Program-made: the position numbers and the translations under genes
Notes under the pieces: generated by a model
Databases searched by the model: none
What the model was told of the DNA's origin: nothing
What the model saw: only the letters and a program-made list of their open reading frames with translations
Shown here: in pieces, positions 1 through 8,532 of the stretch
Layout: every line of letters starts with the position of its first letter
Position numbering within the stretch: the first letter of the stretch is position 1
DNA from: DATAES01 sp963721305
GTDB lineage: Bacteria; Actinomycetota; Acidimicrobiia; Acidimicrobiales; JACDCH01
Direction of reading: 5' to 3'
Assembly (NCBI GenBank): GCA_963721305.1
Contig: CAVRIR010000003.1
Span: 868,001-932,000 of the forward strand
DNA length: 64,000 bases

Positions 1-44
1 GCCGTCACGCCGACTGCGCAGGCAATTCAGTTCGCCCGGTCCGA

Positions 45-1097
45 TCAGTTCGCGAGGGGCTCGTCGATGTCGACGACGGGGATCGTGAAGGTGAAGACGC
101 TTCCCCTCCCCTCCTCGGAATCGGCGCTCAGACGTCCACCATGGGCCTCGACGAGGCCGCGGCTGATCCACAGCCCGAGCCCCGTGCCGGTCGGGTGTCC
201 CATGTCACCGCGGAAGAACTTCTTGAAGACCATCGGCAGGTCGGATGGGGGGATTCCTTCGCCCGTGTCGGTCACCGCGACCACCACTTCGCCGTCGAGC
301 ACCTCGCCGACCACGGTCATGCCCTCGGTGCTGCCGTACTTCGCCGCGTTCTCGACGAGGTTGGTGAGCACTTGCTCGACCTTGTCCGGGTCGGCGAACA
401 CCGCGGGGAAGTCGTCCGGGAACGACACCTTGCAGTCGAGGTCGGCGTAGGTGATCGTGAGCTTCTCGACGACATCCGCCGCGACCTGGGCCACGTCGAC
501 CCGCTGGCGGCGAAGCACGAGTCCGCCGGTCTCGAGCCGGCTGATGTCGAGCAGCTCGGTGATCAGCCGGGTGACGCGATCGGCATCGTGATGGACCTGC
601 TCGAGCATCATCCGCTTCTGGTCGTCCTCGAGACGATCCCAGCGGTTGAGCAGCAGTGATGTGTAGCCCTTGACCGACGTCAACGGGCTGCGCAGCTCGT
701 GGCTCACCGTCGACACGACCTCGATGCCCGTCGGTTCGTCCGCACGGCGTCGAGGCGGACGAAGCGCGAGAACGGCGCCCGTTACGGATCCGTCGCCGTT
801 GCGCTCGTACCGACCCGTCACCCGGACGGTGCAGTCGCCGTCGGCCGTCGTGATCGTGACGTCGTGCTCCGGGATCGCGGTGACCGAGCGCAGCTGCGAC
901 GAGGGATGCCAGCCGTCGACCAGCAGCGCGTCGCCCTGACTGCCTCGTGGCTTCACGACGTCCACGAGCGGCAGGCCGAGCAACTCGTCACGCGCTCGGC
1001 CGACCAACGACGCGGCCGCGTCGTTCGCGTCGACGATCGCCCGGTCGGCGTCGAGGCGCACGACCGCGTCAGGGAAGGCGTCGAGCGGTGACGTCAT
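45..1097 (-). CDS. PAS-domain sensor histidine kinase
   Basis: A 350-residue soluble two-component sensor kinase. An N-terminal PAS domain (about residues 5-110, beginning MTSPLDAFPDAVVRLD) precedes a dimerisation/phosphoacceptor helix with SHELRSPLTSVKG, in which the His is the phosphorylation site. The catalytic ATPase domain shows the N box (NLVENAAKYG), G1 (DTGEGI), F box (FKKFFRG) and G2 (GTGLGL). No transmembrane helix is seen, so it probably senses a cytoplasmic signal. The ATG at 1097 was chosen because it overlaps the stop of the upstream methyltransferase (ATGA), which implies coupling. No response regulator is present in the window, so it is an orphan as far as can be seen. Confidence 0.9.
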   Translation of the reverse strand: MTSPLDAFPDAVVRLDADRAIVDANDAAASLVGRARDELLGLPLVDVVKPRGSQGDALLVDGWHPSSQLRSVTAIPEHDVTITTADGDCTVRVTGRYERNGDGSVTGAVLALRPPRRRADEPTGIEVVSTVSHELRSPLTSVKGYTSLLLNRWDRLEDDQKRMMLEQVHHDADRVTRLITELLDISRLETGGLVLRRQRVDVAQVAADVVEKLTITYADLDCKVSFPDDFPAVFADPDKVEQVLTNLVENAAKYGSTEGMTVVGEVLDGEVVVAVTDTGEGIPPSDLPMVFKKFFRGDMGHPTGTGLGLWISRGLVEAHGGRLSADSEEGRGSVFTFTIPVVDIDEPLAN

Positions 1098-1888
1098 CGG
1101 CCGTCCGATTCTCGCCGCTGCCGGGCCGCTTCGAAGCAGACGATCGCGCCGACCACGGCGACGTTGAGGGATTCGACCCGTCCCGCCATCGGAACGTGCG
1201 TCCACCCGTCGACCAACGGGTCGAGCTCGCCGGGTACGCCGTGCGACTCGCTGCCGAGGACCAACGCGATCGGCCCGGTGAGGTCGGTGCGGTCGTACGA
1301 GTCGCCCCGGTGCGCGCTCGTAGCGATACGGCGGCCTCCGAGTCCTCCGATCGTCTCCAGCACGTGCACTGATCGGGCTCCGCTCGTCACTGGTACATGC
1401 AAGATCGAACCGGCCGACGCCCGGACGCACTTCGGCGAAAAGGGATCGACGGCCTCGTCGCAGAACAGTACAGCGGCGACCCCTGCGGCTTCGGCGACTC
1501 TGAGCAACGTTCCGGCGTTGCCGGGATCGCTGACCCCGGTCAGGACGGCCACCAAACCGCCGTCCGCCACGACCTCCTCGACGACCGATTCATCCTGAAC
1601 AGGAATCGGCGCGATGGCCACCACCCCTTGAGGCGTGACGGTGTCCGTCATCCGCGCGAGCGTCCCGGGATCCACCTCGAAAACCGGAGCATCACAATCC
1701 GTGAGATCGATCGCGGCGTCCGGCTCGACGAACACCGCGGTTAGTGGGTGCCCGTGAGCGATGAGGTCGCCGACGAGGTGCGGCCCGTCGAGGACGAACG
1801 CGCCCTCCTGCCACCTGTCGCGGCGCCGCCGCGACAGACGCCGCAGCTCCTGGAGCTTCGGATTTCGAGCGGAGAGCCGCTCGGTCAG
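1094..1888 (-). CDS. TrmH/SpoU-family RNA 2'-O-methyltransferase
   Basis: A SAM-dependent ribose methyltransferase with a SPOUT knot. The C-terminal half has the family motifs NAGTLLRVAEAAG, ALVLGSESHGVP and VPMAGRVESLNVAVVGAI. The N-terminal substrate-binding domain (NPKLQELRRLSRRRRDRW, then GAFVLDGPHLV) is readable in the same frame upstream of the first ordinary start (GTG at 1735). An in-frame stop lies about 40 bases before that domain and no ATG, GTG or TTG falls between them, so a CTG at 1888 is proposed; it gives 264 residues, normal for the family. The gene follows rplT and is coupled to the histidine kinase. Its target nucleotide (23S rRNA or tRNA) cannot be told. Confidence 0.8.
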   Translation of the reverse strand: MTERLSARNPKLQELRRLSRRRRDRWQEGAFVLDGPHLVGDLIAHGHPLTAVFVEPDAAIDLTDCDAPVFEVDPGTLARMTDTVTPQGVVAIAPIPVQDESVVEEVVADGGLVAVLTGVSDPGNAGTLLRVAEAAGVAAVLFCDEAVDPFSPKCVRASAGSILHVPVTSGARSVHVLETIGGLGGRRIATSAHRGDSYDRTDLTGPIALVLGSESHGVPGELDPLVDGWTHVPMAGRVESLNVAVVGAIVCFEAARQRRESDGR

Positions 1889-1981
1889 GTCAGAGCGCGC
1901 CTGGTTCGGTTGACGTCGGGTCCCACTCGTCTGTCGTGCCTCAGCGCTCTGACCCGTGGCGTCGGCGTGGGGGACGCCCTC

Positions 1982-2329
1982 TCAACTCTTGACCTTCTCG
2001 ACCAAGCCGGCGAAGGCCGCCGGGTCGGTGACGGCGAGGTCGGCGAGGATCTTGCGGTCGACCTCGATGCCGGCTTCGCGCAGACCGGCGATGAACCGGC
2101 TGTAGCTGATGTCGTTCTGGCGGCAGGCCGCGTTGATCCTCTGGATCCACAGCTTGCGGAACTCGCCCTTGCGCGCCCGGCGATCGCGGAACGCGTACTG
2201 CAACGAGTGCATGACCTGCTCGTTGGCCGAGCGGTACGACCGGCTCTTGTTGCCGTAGTAACCCTTCGCCCGCTCGAGCGTGGCGCGGCGGTGCTTCTTG
2301 CTGTGGACGGCGGCCTTCACCCTGGCCAT
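1982..2329 (-). CDS. rplT: 50S ribosomal protein L20
   Basis: L20, 115 residues, a primary 23S rRNA-binding protein needed for early 50S assembly. The N-terminus MARVKAAVHSKKHRRATLE and the stretch GYYGNKSRSYRSANEQVMHS are diagnostic, followed by the globular domain with RKLWIQRINAACRQ. A GGAGAG ribosome-binding site lies 6 bases before the ATG. It is the third gene of the classic infC-rpmI-rplT operon. In many bacteria L20 represses this operon, but no leader structure of that kind was recognised here. Confidence 0.98.
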   Translation of the reverse strand: MARVKAAVHSKKHRRATLERAKGYYGNKSRSYRSANEQVMHSLQYAFRDRRARKGEFRKLWIQRINAACRQNDISYSRFIAGLREAGIEVDRKILADLAVTDPAAFAGLVEKVKS

Positions 2330-2377
2330 GGTTGCTCTCTCCTTCGTTCGTACGGCCGGCAGACGGTGCGTGAATGC

Positions 2378-2572
2378 TCAGAGACCGAGCAATCGCTCCA
2401 TCCGGTCGCGGTCGCCGCCGGTTATCTCGGCCTCCCGATTGAGGCGCCGCTTCCGTGTCGGCGACTTCTTCTCGAGGATGTGGTTCTTGAACGCCTTGCG
2501 ACGAACGAGCTTGCCCGAGGCCGTCAGTTTGAATCGCTTCGCCGCACCCTTGTGCGTCTTCATCTTCGGCAT
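2378..2572 (-). CDS. rpmI: 50S ribosomal protein L35
   Basis: L35, 64 residues, very basic (MPKMKTHKGAAKRFKLTASG and RRKAFKNHILEKKS), which matches the family in length and sequence. It sits between infC and rplT as in most bacteria and is preceded by GGAGA about five bases before the ATG. It is a component of the large ribosomal subunit. Confidence 0.97.
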   Translation of the reverse strand: MPKMKTHKGAAKRFKLTASGKLVRRKAFKNHILEKKSPTRKRRLNREAEITGGDRDRMERLLGL

Positions 2573-2635
2573 GTCTTCTCCAGGTGTGTTGCAGTTGTCA
2601 GGGACGGCGTGGCGGTACGGCGTTCGCCTCGGCGC

Positions 2636-3271
2636 TCAGGACTCGGGGTCAGCGGGCGCCGGCGCTGGCGCTGGCGTAGCGGACCCGTTGCCACTGACGT
2701 CGCCGTCGCCTTCTGCTCTGCGCTGCGCTTCCCACGCCGCCTTCGCCTTCTTGTCGGGCGCGAGCACCATCGTCATGTTCCGTCCGTCGAGCTTCGGGAT
2801 CACCTCGACTCGGCCGAGATGCGTCACACGCTCGGCCACGTGGTCGAGGATGCGGCGACCGAGCTCCGGATGTTGGGTCTCTCGCCCACGGAACATGATC
2901 GTGACCTTGACCTTGTGACCCTCGTCGAGGAACTTCTCGACCTTTCGGGTCTTGGTGTCGAAGTCGCCCGTACCGATCTTGGGTCGGTACTTCATCTCCT
3001 TGATCGAAATGTTGGTGCTCTTGCGGCGGGAGTCACGTTGCCGCTGCGACTCCTCGTACTTCCACTTGCCGTAGTCCATGATCCGGCAGACCGGGGGATT
3101 CGCCTGCGCCGCGACCTCGACGAGATCGAGGTCGAGATCACGCGCGATGGCGAGGGCTTCCGGAAGCGGCTTGATCCCGATCTGGGCGCCGTCTGGTCCG
3201 ACGAGTCGTACCTCGCGAGCCCGGATGCGATCGTTGATCCTGGGCTCGTTGGTGGCAGGCGGCGCTGCTAT
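2636..3271 (-). CDS. infC: Translation initiation factor IF-3
   Basis: IF-3 binds the 30S subunit, discriminates the initiator tRNA and start codon, and prevents premature 50S joining. The N-domain begins NEPRINDRIRAREVRLVGPD, the linker contains MDYGKWKYEESQRQRDSRRK, and the C-domain has IKEMKYRPKIGTGDFDTK, FRGRETQHPELG and GRNMTMVLAPDKK. A 25-residue Ala/Pro/Glu tail follows. No ATG, GTG or TTG lies in frame near the conserved N-terminus. An ATA at 3271 (211 residues) is the most plausible start, since infC often uses rare AUN starts; a GGGAGGACC further upstream could instead serve a start near 3300. First gene of infC-rpmI-rplT. Confidence 0.93.
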   Translation of the reverse strand: MAAPPATNEPRINDRIRAREVRLVGPDGAQIGIKPLPEALAIARDLDLDLVEVAAQANPPVCRIMDYGKWKYEESQRQRDSRRKSTNISIKEMKYRPKIGTGDFDTKTRKVEKFLDEGHKVKVTIMFRGRETQHPELGRRILDHVAERVTHLGRVEVIPKLDGRNMTMVLAPDKKAKAAWEAQRRAEGDGDVSGNGSATPAPAPAPADPES

Positions 3272-3514
3272 CTCGGATCCATCTTCATGTGGGGCGCTGG
3301 TCCTCCCTGACGCTCGATTGGTGGGACAAAAAGCACGAAGGGCGAGCGCCGGAGAGAGCCGACACCCGCCCGGTGGTCTCGATCGATCGATCGAAACCTC
3401 AGGTTGGTCATCGACCCGGGCGCACCGGACTTCGTCCTGTGGCCGGGTGGGGAACGGCGGTGCACCTGCTTGCGCGCAGCGGCGAACCCACTTCCGGATT
3501 TCAGTTGTCCGCGT

Positions 3515-3542
3515 AGGGTACCAGTCGCCCTCACTCGGACAA
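3515..3542 (-). promoter_or_regulatory. Candidate sigma-70-type promoter for infC operon
   Basis: On the minus strand TTGTCC (3542-3537) is separated by 16 bases from TACCCT (3520-3515), pointing towards infC about 240 bases downstream. It lies in the 289-base gap between the divergent infC and DUF1844 genes. The boxes are plausible but not perfect. The rest of the gap (3272-3514) shows only a short GATC-rich run near 3380-3400 (GATCGATCGATCG). Confidence 0.4.
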
Positions 3543-3560
3543 CACATCGGAGCCGATGAA

Positions 3561-3986
3561 ATGAGTCTCTGGACGCCCGGCGGTGAACATCCCGTGGATC
3601 GTGAACCGCCGTCGTCGGCTCGCCCGGACGAGACGGTTGACGAAGCCGAGGACGATCCCCTCGCCGGGTTGACTCCCGAGGAGCGCGAGCGGGCCATGGC
3701 CATGGCGGCCGAGATGGACGAGGTCCGCCAGCAACTGGCGTCGGTGCCGGCGGCCGTCGTGGTCGCCAACCATGCGATGGGCCTCTACGAGCTGGCCGCG
3801 ATCCATCTGTCCTCGCAGCCGCCGAACTACGCCGAGGCGCAGCTCGCCATCGACGCGATGGGCGCGGTGGTCGAGGGCATGCGCGGGCGGCTCGGCGACA
3901 ACGAGCCGACGCTGGTCGACGCGCTCGGCCAGCTCCGCCTCGCGTTCGTGCAGCTCCGGAGCAGCGAGGAGTCGAACGAGGACTGA
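3561..3986 (+). CDS. DUF1844 domain protein
   Basis: A 141-residue protein. Residues 1-55 are acidic and disordered (PDETVDEAEDDPLAGLTPEE). The rest is the helical DUF1844 region with ANHAMGLYELAAIHLSSQPP, LAIDAMGAVVEGMRGRLG and LRLAFVQLRS. Proteins of this family commonly sit beside infC in Actinobacteria and have no established function. The ATG at 3561 is preceded by GGAG nine bases upstream. It is transcribed divergently from infC and is one of the few plus-strand genes here. Confidence 0.88.
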   Translation: MSLWTPGGEHPVDREPPSSARPDETVDEAEDDPLAGLTPEERERAMAMAAEMDEVRQQLASVPAAVVVANHAMGLYELAAIHLSSQPPNYAEAQLAIDAMGAVVEGMRGRLGDNEPTLVDALGQLRLAFVQLRSSEESNED

Positions 3987-3993
3987 CGAACTG

Positions 3994-4197
3994 TCAGCGG
4001 GGCGCGATGGTTCGCGCTTCCCATGTGCCGTTGCGACCCGGGGTGACGTCGAACGTCACCAACGCGCCGACCTCGATCGTCCTCGTGCCGTCGGCGATCG
4101 CGGTGCAATGGAAGAAGTGCTCGACGGCGGTGCCGTCCTCGCGCACGGTCCCGTAGCCCTTCGCGTCGTCGAACGCGACGACGGTGCCCGCGGGCAT
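3994..4197 (-). CDS. Small cold-shock-domain-like protein
   Basis: A 67-residue single OB-fold protein of the cold-shock type. KGYGTV corresponds to the RNP1 region and HFFHCTAI to RNP2, both of which contact single-stranded nucleic acid. A final strand region (GALVTFDVTPGRNGTWEA) completes the barrel. It is more divergent than classical CspA. Its ATG overlaps the hisG stop by one base (TGATG), so it is translated as the last gene of the riboflavin-hisG transcript. It ends eight bases from the convergent DUF1844 gene. Confidence 0.8.
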   Translation of the reverse strand: MPAGTVVAFDDAKGYGTVREDGTAVEHFFHCTAIADGTRTIEVGALVTFDVTPGRNGTWEARTIAPR

Positions 4198-5073
4198 CAG
4201 TGGACGATCTTCGCCAGCGGAAGCTCGATGATGTCGGAGGCGCCCGCGTCCTTCAGCGCCGGGATCAACGTGTTGATCGTCGCCTTGGGAACGACCGTTT
4301 CGACTGCGAACCCGTCCTCACCGAACAACTTCGAGACCGTCGGTGACCTCATCGACGGCACGAGCGCGATGACCGCGTCGAGATCGGACTCGGACACATT
4401 GAGCTTGACGAGCACGTTGCCGCGCGCTTCGAGCGTGCCGGACAGCAGTGTCTGGATCTGTGTCATCGCATGCGCTTTCACGGGATCACTCGCGCTGAGC
4501 GGGTTGGCGATGAGCTCGGTGTACGACGTGAGGATGGTGTCGATGATCTTGAGGCCCGCGGCGCGCAGCGCGCGTCCGGTCTCGGTGATGTCGACGATGC
4601 AGTCGACGATGTCGGGCACCTTCGCCTCGGTGGCGCCGTAGCTGAGGCGAACGTCGGCGTCGATGCCGTTCTTCTCGAAGTAGCGCCGCGTCAGCTCCGG
4701 GTACTCGCTCGACACCCGTACGCCCTGGCGCAGCTCCTCGACTCTCGTCACCGGGCTGTCGTTCGGCACTGCCAACGACGATGTTGACCGGCCGCGCCGT
4801 GGCCTTCGAGTAGTGCAGCTCGCCCAACGACACGACGTCGCTGCCGGTCTCCTCGATCCAGTCCCGGCCGGTGATGCCGAGGTCGAACAGCCCGTCGGCC
4901 ACGTACCTCGGGATCTCCTGCGGCCGCAGGATCCGCACCTCCGAGATGCGGGGATCGTTGATCTGGCCCCGGTAGTCCACCGACGATGACCGCCCGACCG
5001 GAAGGTCCGCCGCCTCGAACAACTCGAGCGTCGCCTTCTCGAGCGATCCCTTCGGCAGAACGATCTTCAACAT
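4197..5073 (-). CDS. hisG: ATP phosphoribosyltransferase, long form (one-base frameshift)
   Basis: First enzyme of histidine synthesis, condensing ATP and PRPP. The N-terminal catalytic lobe starts MLKIVLPKGSLEKATLELF and continues through GLFDLGITGRDWIEE to ARPVNIVV. The next segment (AVPNDSPVTRVEELRQ, SYGATEAKVPDIVDCIVDIT) is one frame over. Removing one C of the pair at 4772-4773 (a G on the coding strand) joins them into 291 residues, including the C-terminal regulatory domain (VKLNVSESDLDAVIALVPS) that usually binds histidine. Both halves are well conserved, so an extra base in the assembly is more likely than gene loss. It follows ribH; hisE is not next to it here. Confidence 0.88.
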
Positions 5074-5123
5074 GGGACCAGTCTCCCACTCGTTCCGGCG
5101 CTCATTGCTCGCACATTCCGGAG

Positions 5124-5624
5124 TCACGAACGCAGTTCGGAGATGGTGCTCAGGAGGCGGGCCATCTCGACGGCGGTCTGCGCGGCTTCCTCGCCGACGT
5201 TGTGACCGCCGGTGGGCTCGGACCGGCAGAGCGCCTGGTCGAGGCTCTCGGTCGTGAGGACGCCGAAGATCACCGGAACGCCGGTCTCGAGGCCGACCTG
5301 CTGGATGCCGCGGGCGCACTCCCCCGCGACCAGTTCGAAGTGCGCGGTGTCGCCTCGGATCACGCAGCCCGCGCAGATGACGGCGTCGATCGCGCCGGAC
5401 ATCGCGAACGTCTTGGCCATCAACGGCAGCTCGAACGCGCCCGGAACCCAGACTTCGGTGACGTCGTCGTCGGCGACATGGCAGTCCCGCAGCCCGCGGC
5501 GGATGCCGTCGAGCAGCCGAACGGTGACATGGTCGTTGAACCGGCCACAGACCACCGCGACGCGCAGGCCGCTGCCGTCGCGCTCAGGCTCCTCGCGCGA
5601 CGACGCGACGACATCACGCGACAC
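5124..5624 (-). CDS. ribH: 6,7-dimethyl-8-ribityllumazine synthase
   Basis: Penultimate enzyme of riboflavin synthesis, condensing the ribityl-aminouracil with dihydroxybutanone phosphate. Motifs include VVCGRFNDHVTVRLLDG, VWVPGAFELPLMA, CAGCVIRGDTAHFE (with the catalytic-region His) and FGVLTTESLDQAL. The GTG at 5624 gives 166 residues and overlaps the end of ribBA by 11 bases. It is the last rib gene of ribD-ribE-ribBA-ribH, so it falls under the FMN riboswitch at 8533-8690. Confidence 0.95.
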   Translation of the reverse strand: MSRDVVASSREEPERDGSGLRVAVVCGRFNDHVTVRLLDGIRRGLRDCHVADDDVTEVWVPGAFELPLMAKTFAMSGAIDAVICAGCVIRGDTAHFELVAGECARGIQQVGLETGVPVIFGVLTTESLDQALCRSEPTGGHNVGEEAAQTAVEMARLLSTISELRS

Positions 5625-6888
5625 TGCCCGTCTCCTCGGGATCGTCGAGGTCCTCGACCGGCTCAACGGCCTCGAGCGCACCGAGACCGTCGAGGATGTG
5701 GCCCATCCGCTCGCGCTTCGTGCGCAGGTAACGCTCGTTGTGGGGGTTCGGATCGATCTCGAGCGGCACGCGCTCGACGATCTCCAAGCCGAAGCCTTCG
5801 AGGCCGCCACGCTTCGCCGGGTTGTTCGTCATCAACCGCATGGTGGTGATGCCCAGGTCGACGAGGATCTGCGCGCCGATGCCGTACTCGCGACTGTCGG
5901 CCGGGAGGCCGAGCTGCAGGTTGGCGTCGACAGTGTCGTGCCCTTCGTCCTGCAATTGGTAGGCGCGGATCTTGTGGCCGATGCCGATGCCGCGGCCTTC
6001 GTGGCCGCGCAGGTACACGACCGCGCCGAGATCCTCCTCGGCGACCCGCTCCAACGCGGCTGCGAGCTGCGGACCGCAGTCGCAGCGCAACGAGCCGAAC
6101 ACGTCGCCGGTCAGGCATTCGCTGTGCACGCGCACGAGCACGCTCTCCGCACCTTGCACGTCACCGCGCACGAACGCGATGTGATGCTCGCCGTCGAGCA
6201 CCGACTCGAACACGATGCACTCGAACTCACCGAACTCCGTCGGGATCGGGGCCTCGGCCAGCCGGCGCACGAGCTTCTCGTGCTTGCGGCGATAACGGAT
6301 GAGATCGGCGATCGAGATGAGCAGCAGTCCGTGCTCGTCGGCGAACCGCTCGAGCTCGGGCGCACGCGCCATGTCCATCTTCTTCTCGTCGACGATCTCG
6401 CACAGCACGCCGGCGGGATACAGGCCCGCGAGGCGTGCCAGGTCGACCGTCGCCTCGGTGTGACCGGCGCGCTTGAGCACCCCGCCTTCGCGCGCTTCGA
6501 GGGGGAGGATGTGACCGGGGCGGGCGAGGTCTTCGGGGCGCGTCGCGGGGTCGACGAGCGCCTTGATCGTCGCGGCACGGTCGAACGCCGAGATACCCGT
6601 GCTGGTGCCGTGGCGGAAGTCCACGGACACGAGGAAGGCAGTGCGCTGGCTCTCGGTGTTCTGCATCACCATCGCGTCGAGGTCGAGCTCGCGGGCCCGC
6701 TCGCTCGTGATCGGCGCGCAGATGTAGCCGGACGTGTGGTGCAGGAAGAACGCGATCCTCTCCGGCGTCACGAACTCCGCCGCCATGATCAGATCGCCTT
6801 CGTTCTCGCGATCCTCGTCGTCGACGACGACCACGATCTCGCCGCGGCCGATCGCCGCGACAGCATCTTCGATGGGTGCGAACGTCAT
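5614..6888 (-). CDS. ribBA: Bifunctional DHBP synthase / GTP cyclohydrolase II
   Basis: Supplies both precursors of riboflavin. Residues 1-205 are the 3,4-dihydroxy-2-butanone 4-phosphate synthase domain, with DDEDRENEGDLIMAAEF, the substrate-contacting HGTSTGIS and RPGHILPLEAREGGV. Residues 210-400 are GTP cyclohydrolase II, with the zinc Cys set in CLTGDVFGSLRCDCG, the GHEGRGIGIGHKIRAY loop and MTNNPAKR. The ATG at 6888 has GAAGGA about 8 bases upstream and overlaps the ribE stop by one base; an upstream in-frame GTG at 6906 is less likely. The full length of 424 residues fits the family. Confidence 0.96.
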   Translation of the reverse strand: MTFAPIEDAVAAIGRGEIVVVVDDEDRENEGDLIMAAEFVTPERIAFFLHHTSGYICAPITSERARELDLDAMVMQNTESQRTAFLVSVDFRHGTSTGISAFDRAATIKALVDPATRPEDLARPGHILPLEAREGGVLKRAGHTEATVDLARLAGLYPAGVLCEIVDEKKMDMARAPELERFADEHGLLLISIADLIRYRRKHEKLVRRLAEAPIPTEFGEFECIVFESVLDGEHHIAFVRGDVQGAESVLVRVHSECLTGDVFGSLRCDCGPQLAAALERVAEEDLGAVVYLRGHEGRGIGIGHKIRAYQLQDEGHDTVDANLQLGLPADSREYGIGAQILVDLGITTMRLMTNNPAKRGGLEGFGLEIVERVPLEIDPNPHNERYLRTKRERMGHILDGLGALEAVEPVEDLDDPEETGSVA

Positions 6889-7493
6889 CAGGTGTGTTCC
6901 TTCCACTCGAGCAGACGCTCGACGTACTTCGCTGTGACGTCGACCTCGAGGTTGACGAGCTCACCGGCTCGCTTGGTGCCGAGCGTCGTGACCTCCGCGG
7001 TGTGCGGGATCACCGCGACCGTGAAGCCGTCGTCGAGCACGTCGACGATGGTCAGGCTGATGCCGTCGATGGTGATCGATCCCTTCTCGACGACGTAGCG
7101 CAACAGGTCGCTCTGCTCGACCCGAACGCGCAGGTGGGGCGACGGTTCGACGATCTCTCCCACGCCGTCCACATGCCCCTGCACGAGGTGGCCACCGATG
7201 CGGTCCTGCAGGCGCAAGGGGCGCTCGAGGTTGACGGGGTCGCCGGTGTGCAACGAACCGAGTGCGGTCCTCGCGAACGACTCGTCGGTGACGTTGGCCG
7301 CCCACCACGACGGCTTGTCGCAGGCCGCGTCGCCGTCGTCGCTCCCCCAGTCCACGACCGTGAGGCAGCAGCCGTTGACCGCGATGGACGCGCCGAGCTG
7401 CACGTCCTCCAGGACGAGCGACGCGTTGATGCGCAACATGTCGCCGTCGCGGCCGGCCACGCTGCCGAGCTCTTCGACTATGCCGGTGAACAC
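6888..7493 (-). CDS. ribE: Riboflavin synthase alpha chain
   Basis: Last step of riboflavin synthesis, a dismutation of two lumazines. Two tandem lumazine-binding barrels are visible: the first begins MFTGIVEELG and has SIAVNGCCLTVV, the second has GHLVQGHVDGVGEI and KGSITIDGISLTIVDV. The protein is 201 residues from the GTG at 7493, preceded closely by GGTGGAG. It overlaps the end of ribD by 16 bases and abuts ribBA, so the rib genes are tightly coupled. Confidence 0.95.
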   Translation of the reverse strand: MFTGIVEELGSVAGRDGDMLRINASLVLEDVQLGASIAVNGCCLTVVDWGSDDGDAACDKPSWWAANVTDESFARTALGSLHTGDPVNLERPLRLQDRIGGHLVQGHVDGVGEIVEPSPHLRVRVEQSDLLRYVVEKGSITIDGISLTIVDVLDDGFTVAVIPHTAEVTTLGTKRAGELVNLEVDVTAKYVERLLEWKEHT

Positions 7494-8491
7494 GGCTCCA
7501 CCTCGATTCGTAGGTCGTCGCCGAGACGGTCGACGCCGATGATGTGACCTCGCCAGATGTCGGTGATGGTGGGAGCACCTGCGCCGGCGAGCAGCGGGTG
7601 CGCATCGTCGCCGCCGAAGAGCGCGGGTGCCAGATACAGGACGTAGCGGTCGACGAGCGAACGGCGATGGAATTCGCCGGCCACGGTCGCACCGCCTTCG
7701 ACCATCGCTTGGACCACACCGCGGCGGCCCAGGTCGTCGAGCACGTCCTCGAGGGGGCCGTCGAGCTCGACGCAGGGATGGACCTTCGCGCGCTCCGGGG
7801 CGCGCCCGAGGACGACGCGGAGCGGATCGCCGCCTTCCGCATCTGCATCGCGGACGGTCAGCGCGGGGTCGTCGGCCGCGACGGTGCCGGCCCCGACGAT
7901 CACGGCGTCGCTCTCGGCCCGCAGCCGGTGAGCGTCGGCGCGGGCCTCGGGCCCGGTGATCCACTTGCTGGTGCCGTCCGGTGCGGCAGTGCGGCCGTCG
8001 AGGGACGCGGCCAGCTTCAACACGACCCAGGGGCGTCCGGTCGAGCGGTGCTTGCGGTACGGCGCGAGCTGCCGCCGCACCGCGTCGGCGCCGACGCCGA
8101 CGTCGACGGCCATGCCCGCGTCACGCAGTTGGGCGACGCCGGTACCCGAGACGTTGCGATCGGGGTCCTCGATGCCCACCACCACCCGGGCCACGCCCGC
8201 CTCGATGATCGCCCGCGTGCACGGTCCCGTCCGGCCCTGGTGACAGCAGGGCTCGAGCGTCGTGTAGAGCGTCGCGCCGCGAGTGCCGTCCCGACCGGCC
8301 GCAGCAGCAGCCGCGTCGAGCGCGACGATCTCGGCATGGCGGCCACCCGGTGGCTCGGTGGCGCCGGTGAACGACGCGCCGTCGGCGGTGACGAGGACGG
8401 CACCGACCCACGGGTTCGGCGACGTGATGGCGCGGACACCGGCGGCGGCGTGCACTGCTTCCGCCATCCTCGCCTCGTCCTGCTCGGCCAC
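7478..8491 (-). CDS. ribD: Bifunctional pyrimidine deaminase / reductase RibD
   Basis: Performs the deamination and side-chain reduction steps of riboflavin synthesis. The N-terminal cytidine-deaminase fold shows the zinc ligands HAE and PCCHQGRTGPC, with NPWVGAV near the start. The C-terminal reductase domain (from about residue 155) contains WVVLKLAASLDGRTA, DAVIVGAGTVAADDP and VEGGATVAGEF. It is 337 residues. It is first in the rib operon, directly downstream of a recognisable FMN riboswitch. Confidence 0.95.
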   Translation of the reverse strand: MAEQDEARMAEAVHAAAGVRAITSPNPWVGAVLVTADGASFTGATEPPGGRHAEIVALDAAAAAAGRDGTRGATLYTTLEPCCHQGRTGPCTRAIIEAGVARVVVGIEDPDRNVSGTGVAQLRDAGMAVDVGVGADAVRRQLAPYRKHRSTGRPWVVLKLAASLDGRTAAPDGTSKWITGPEARADAHRLRAESDAVIVGAGTVAADDPALTVRDADAEGGDPLRVVLGRAPERAKVHPCVELDGPLEDVLDDLGRRGVVQAMVEGGATVAGEFHRRSLVDRYVLYLAPALFGGDDAHPLLAGAGAPTITDIWRGHIIGVDRLGDDLRIEVEPCSPA

Positions 8492-8532
8492 GTCTCGTCA
8501 TCCCAACGGACGCGCGCGCCAAGGCACACGCG

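Noticed and set aside
1748..3310. 520-codon plus-strand frame across trmH, rplT, rpmI and infC
   Set aside because: It spans four well-identified genes and their gaps on the other strand, and has no family resemblance.
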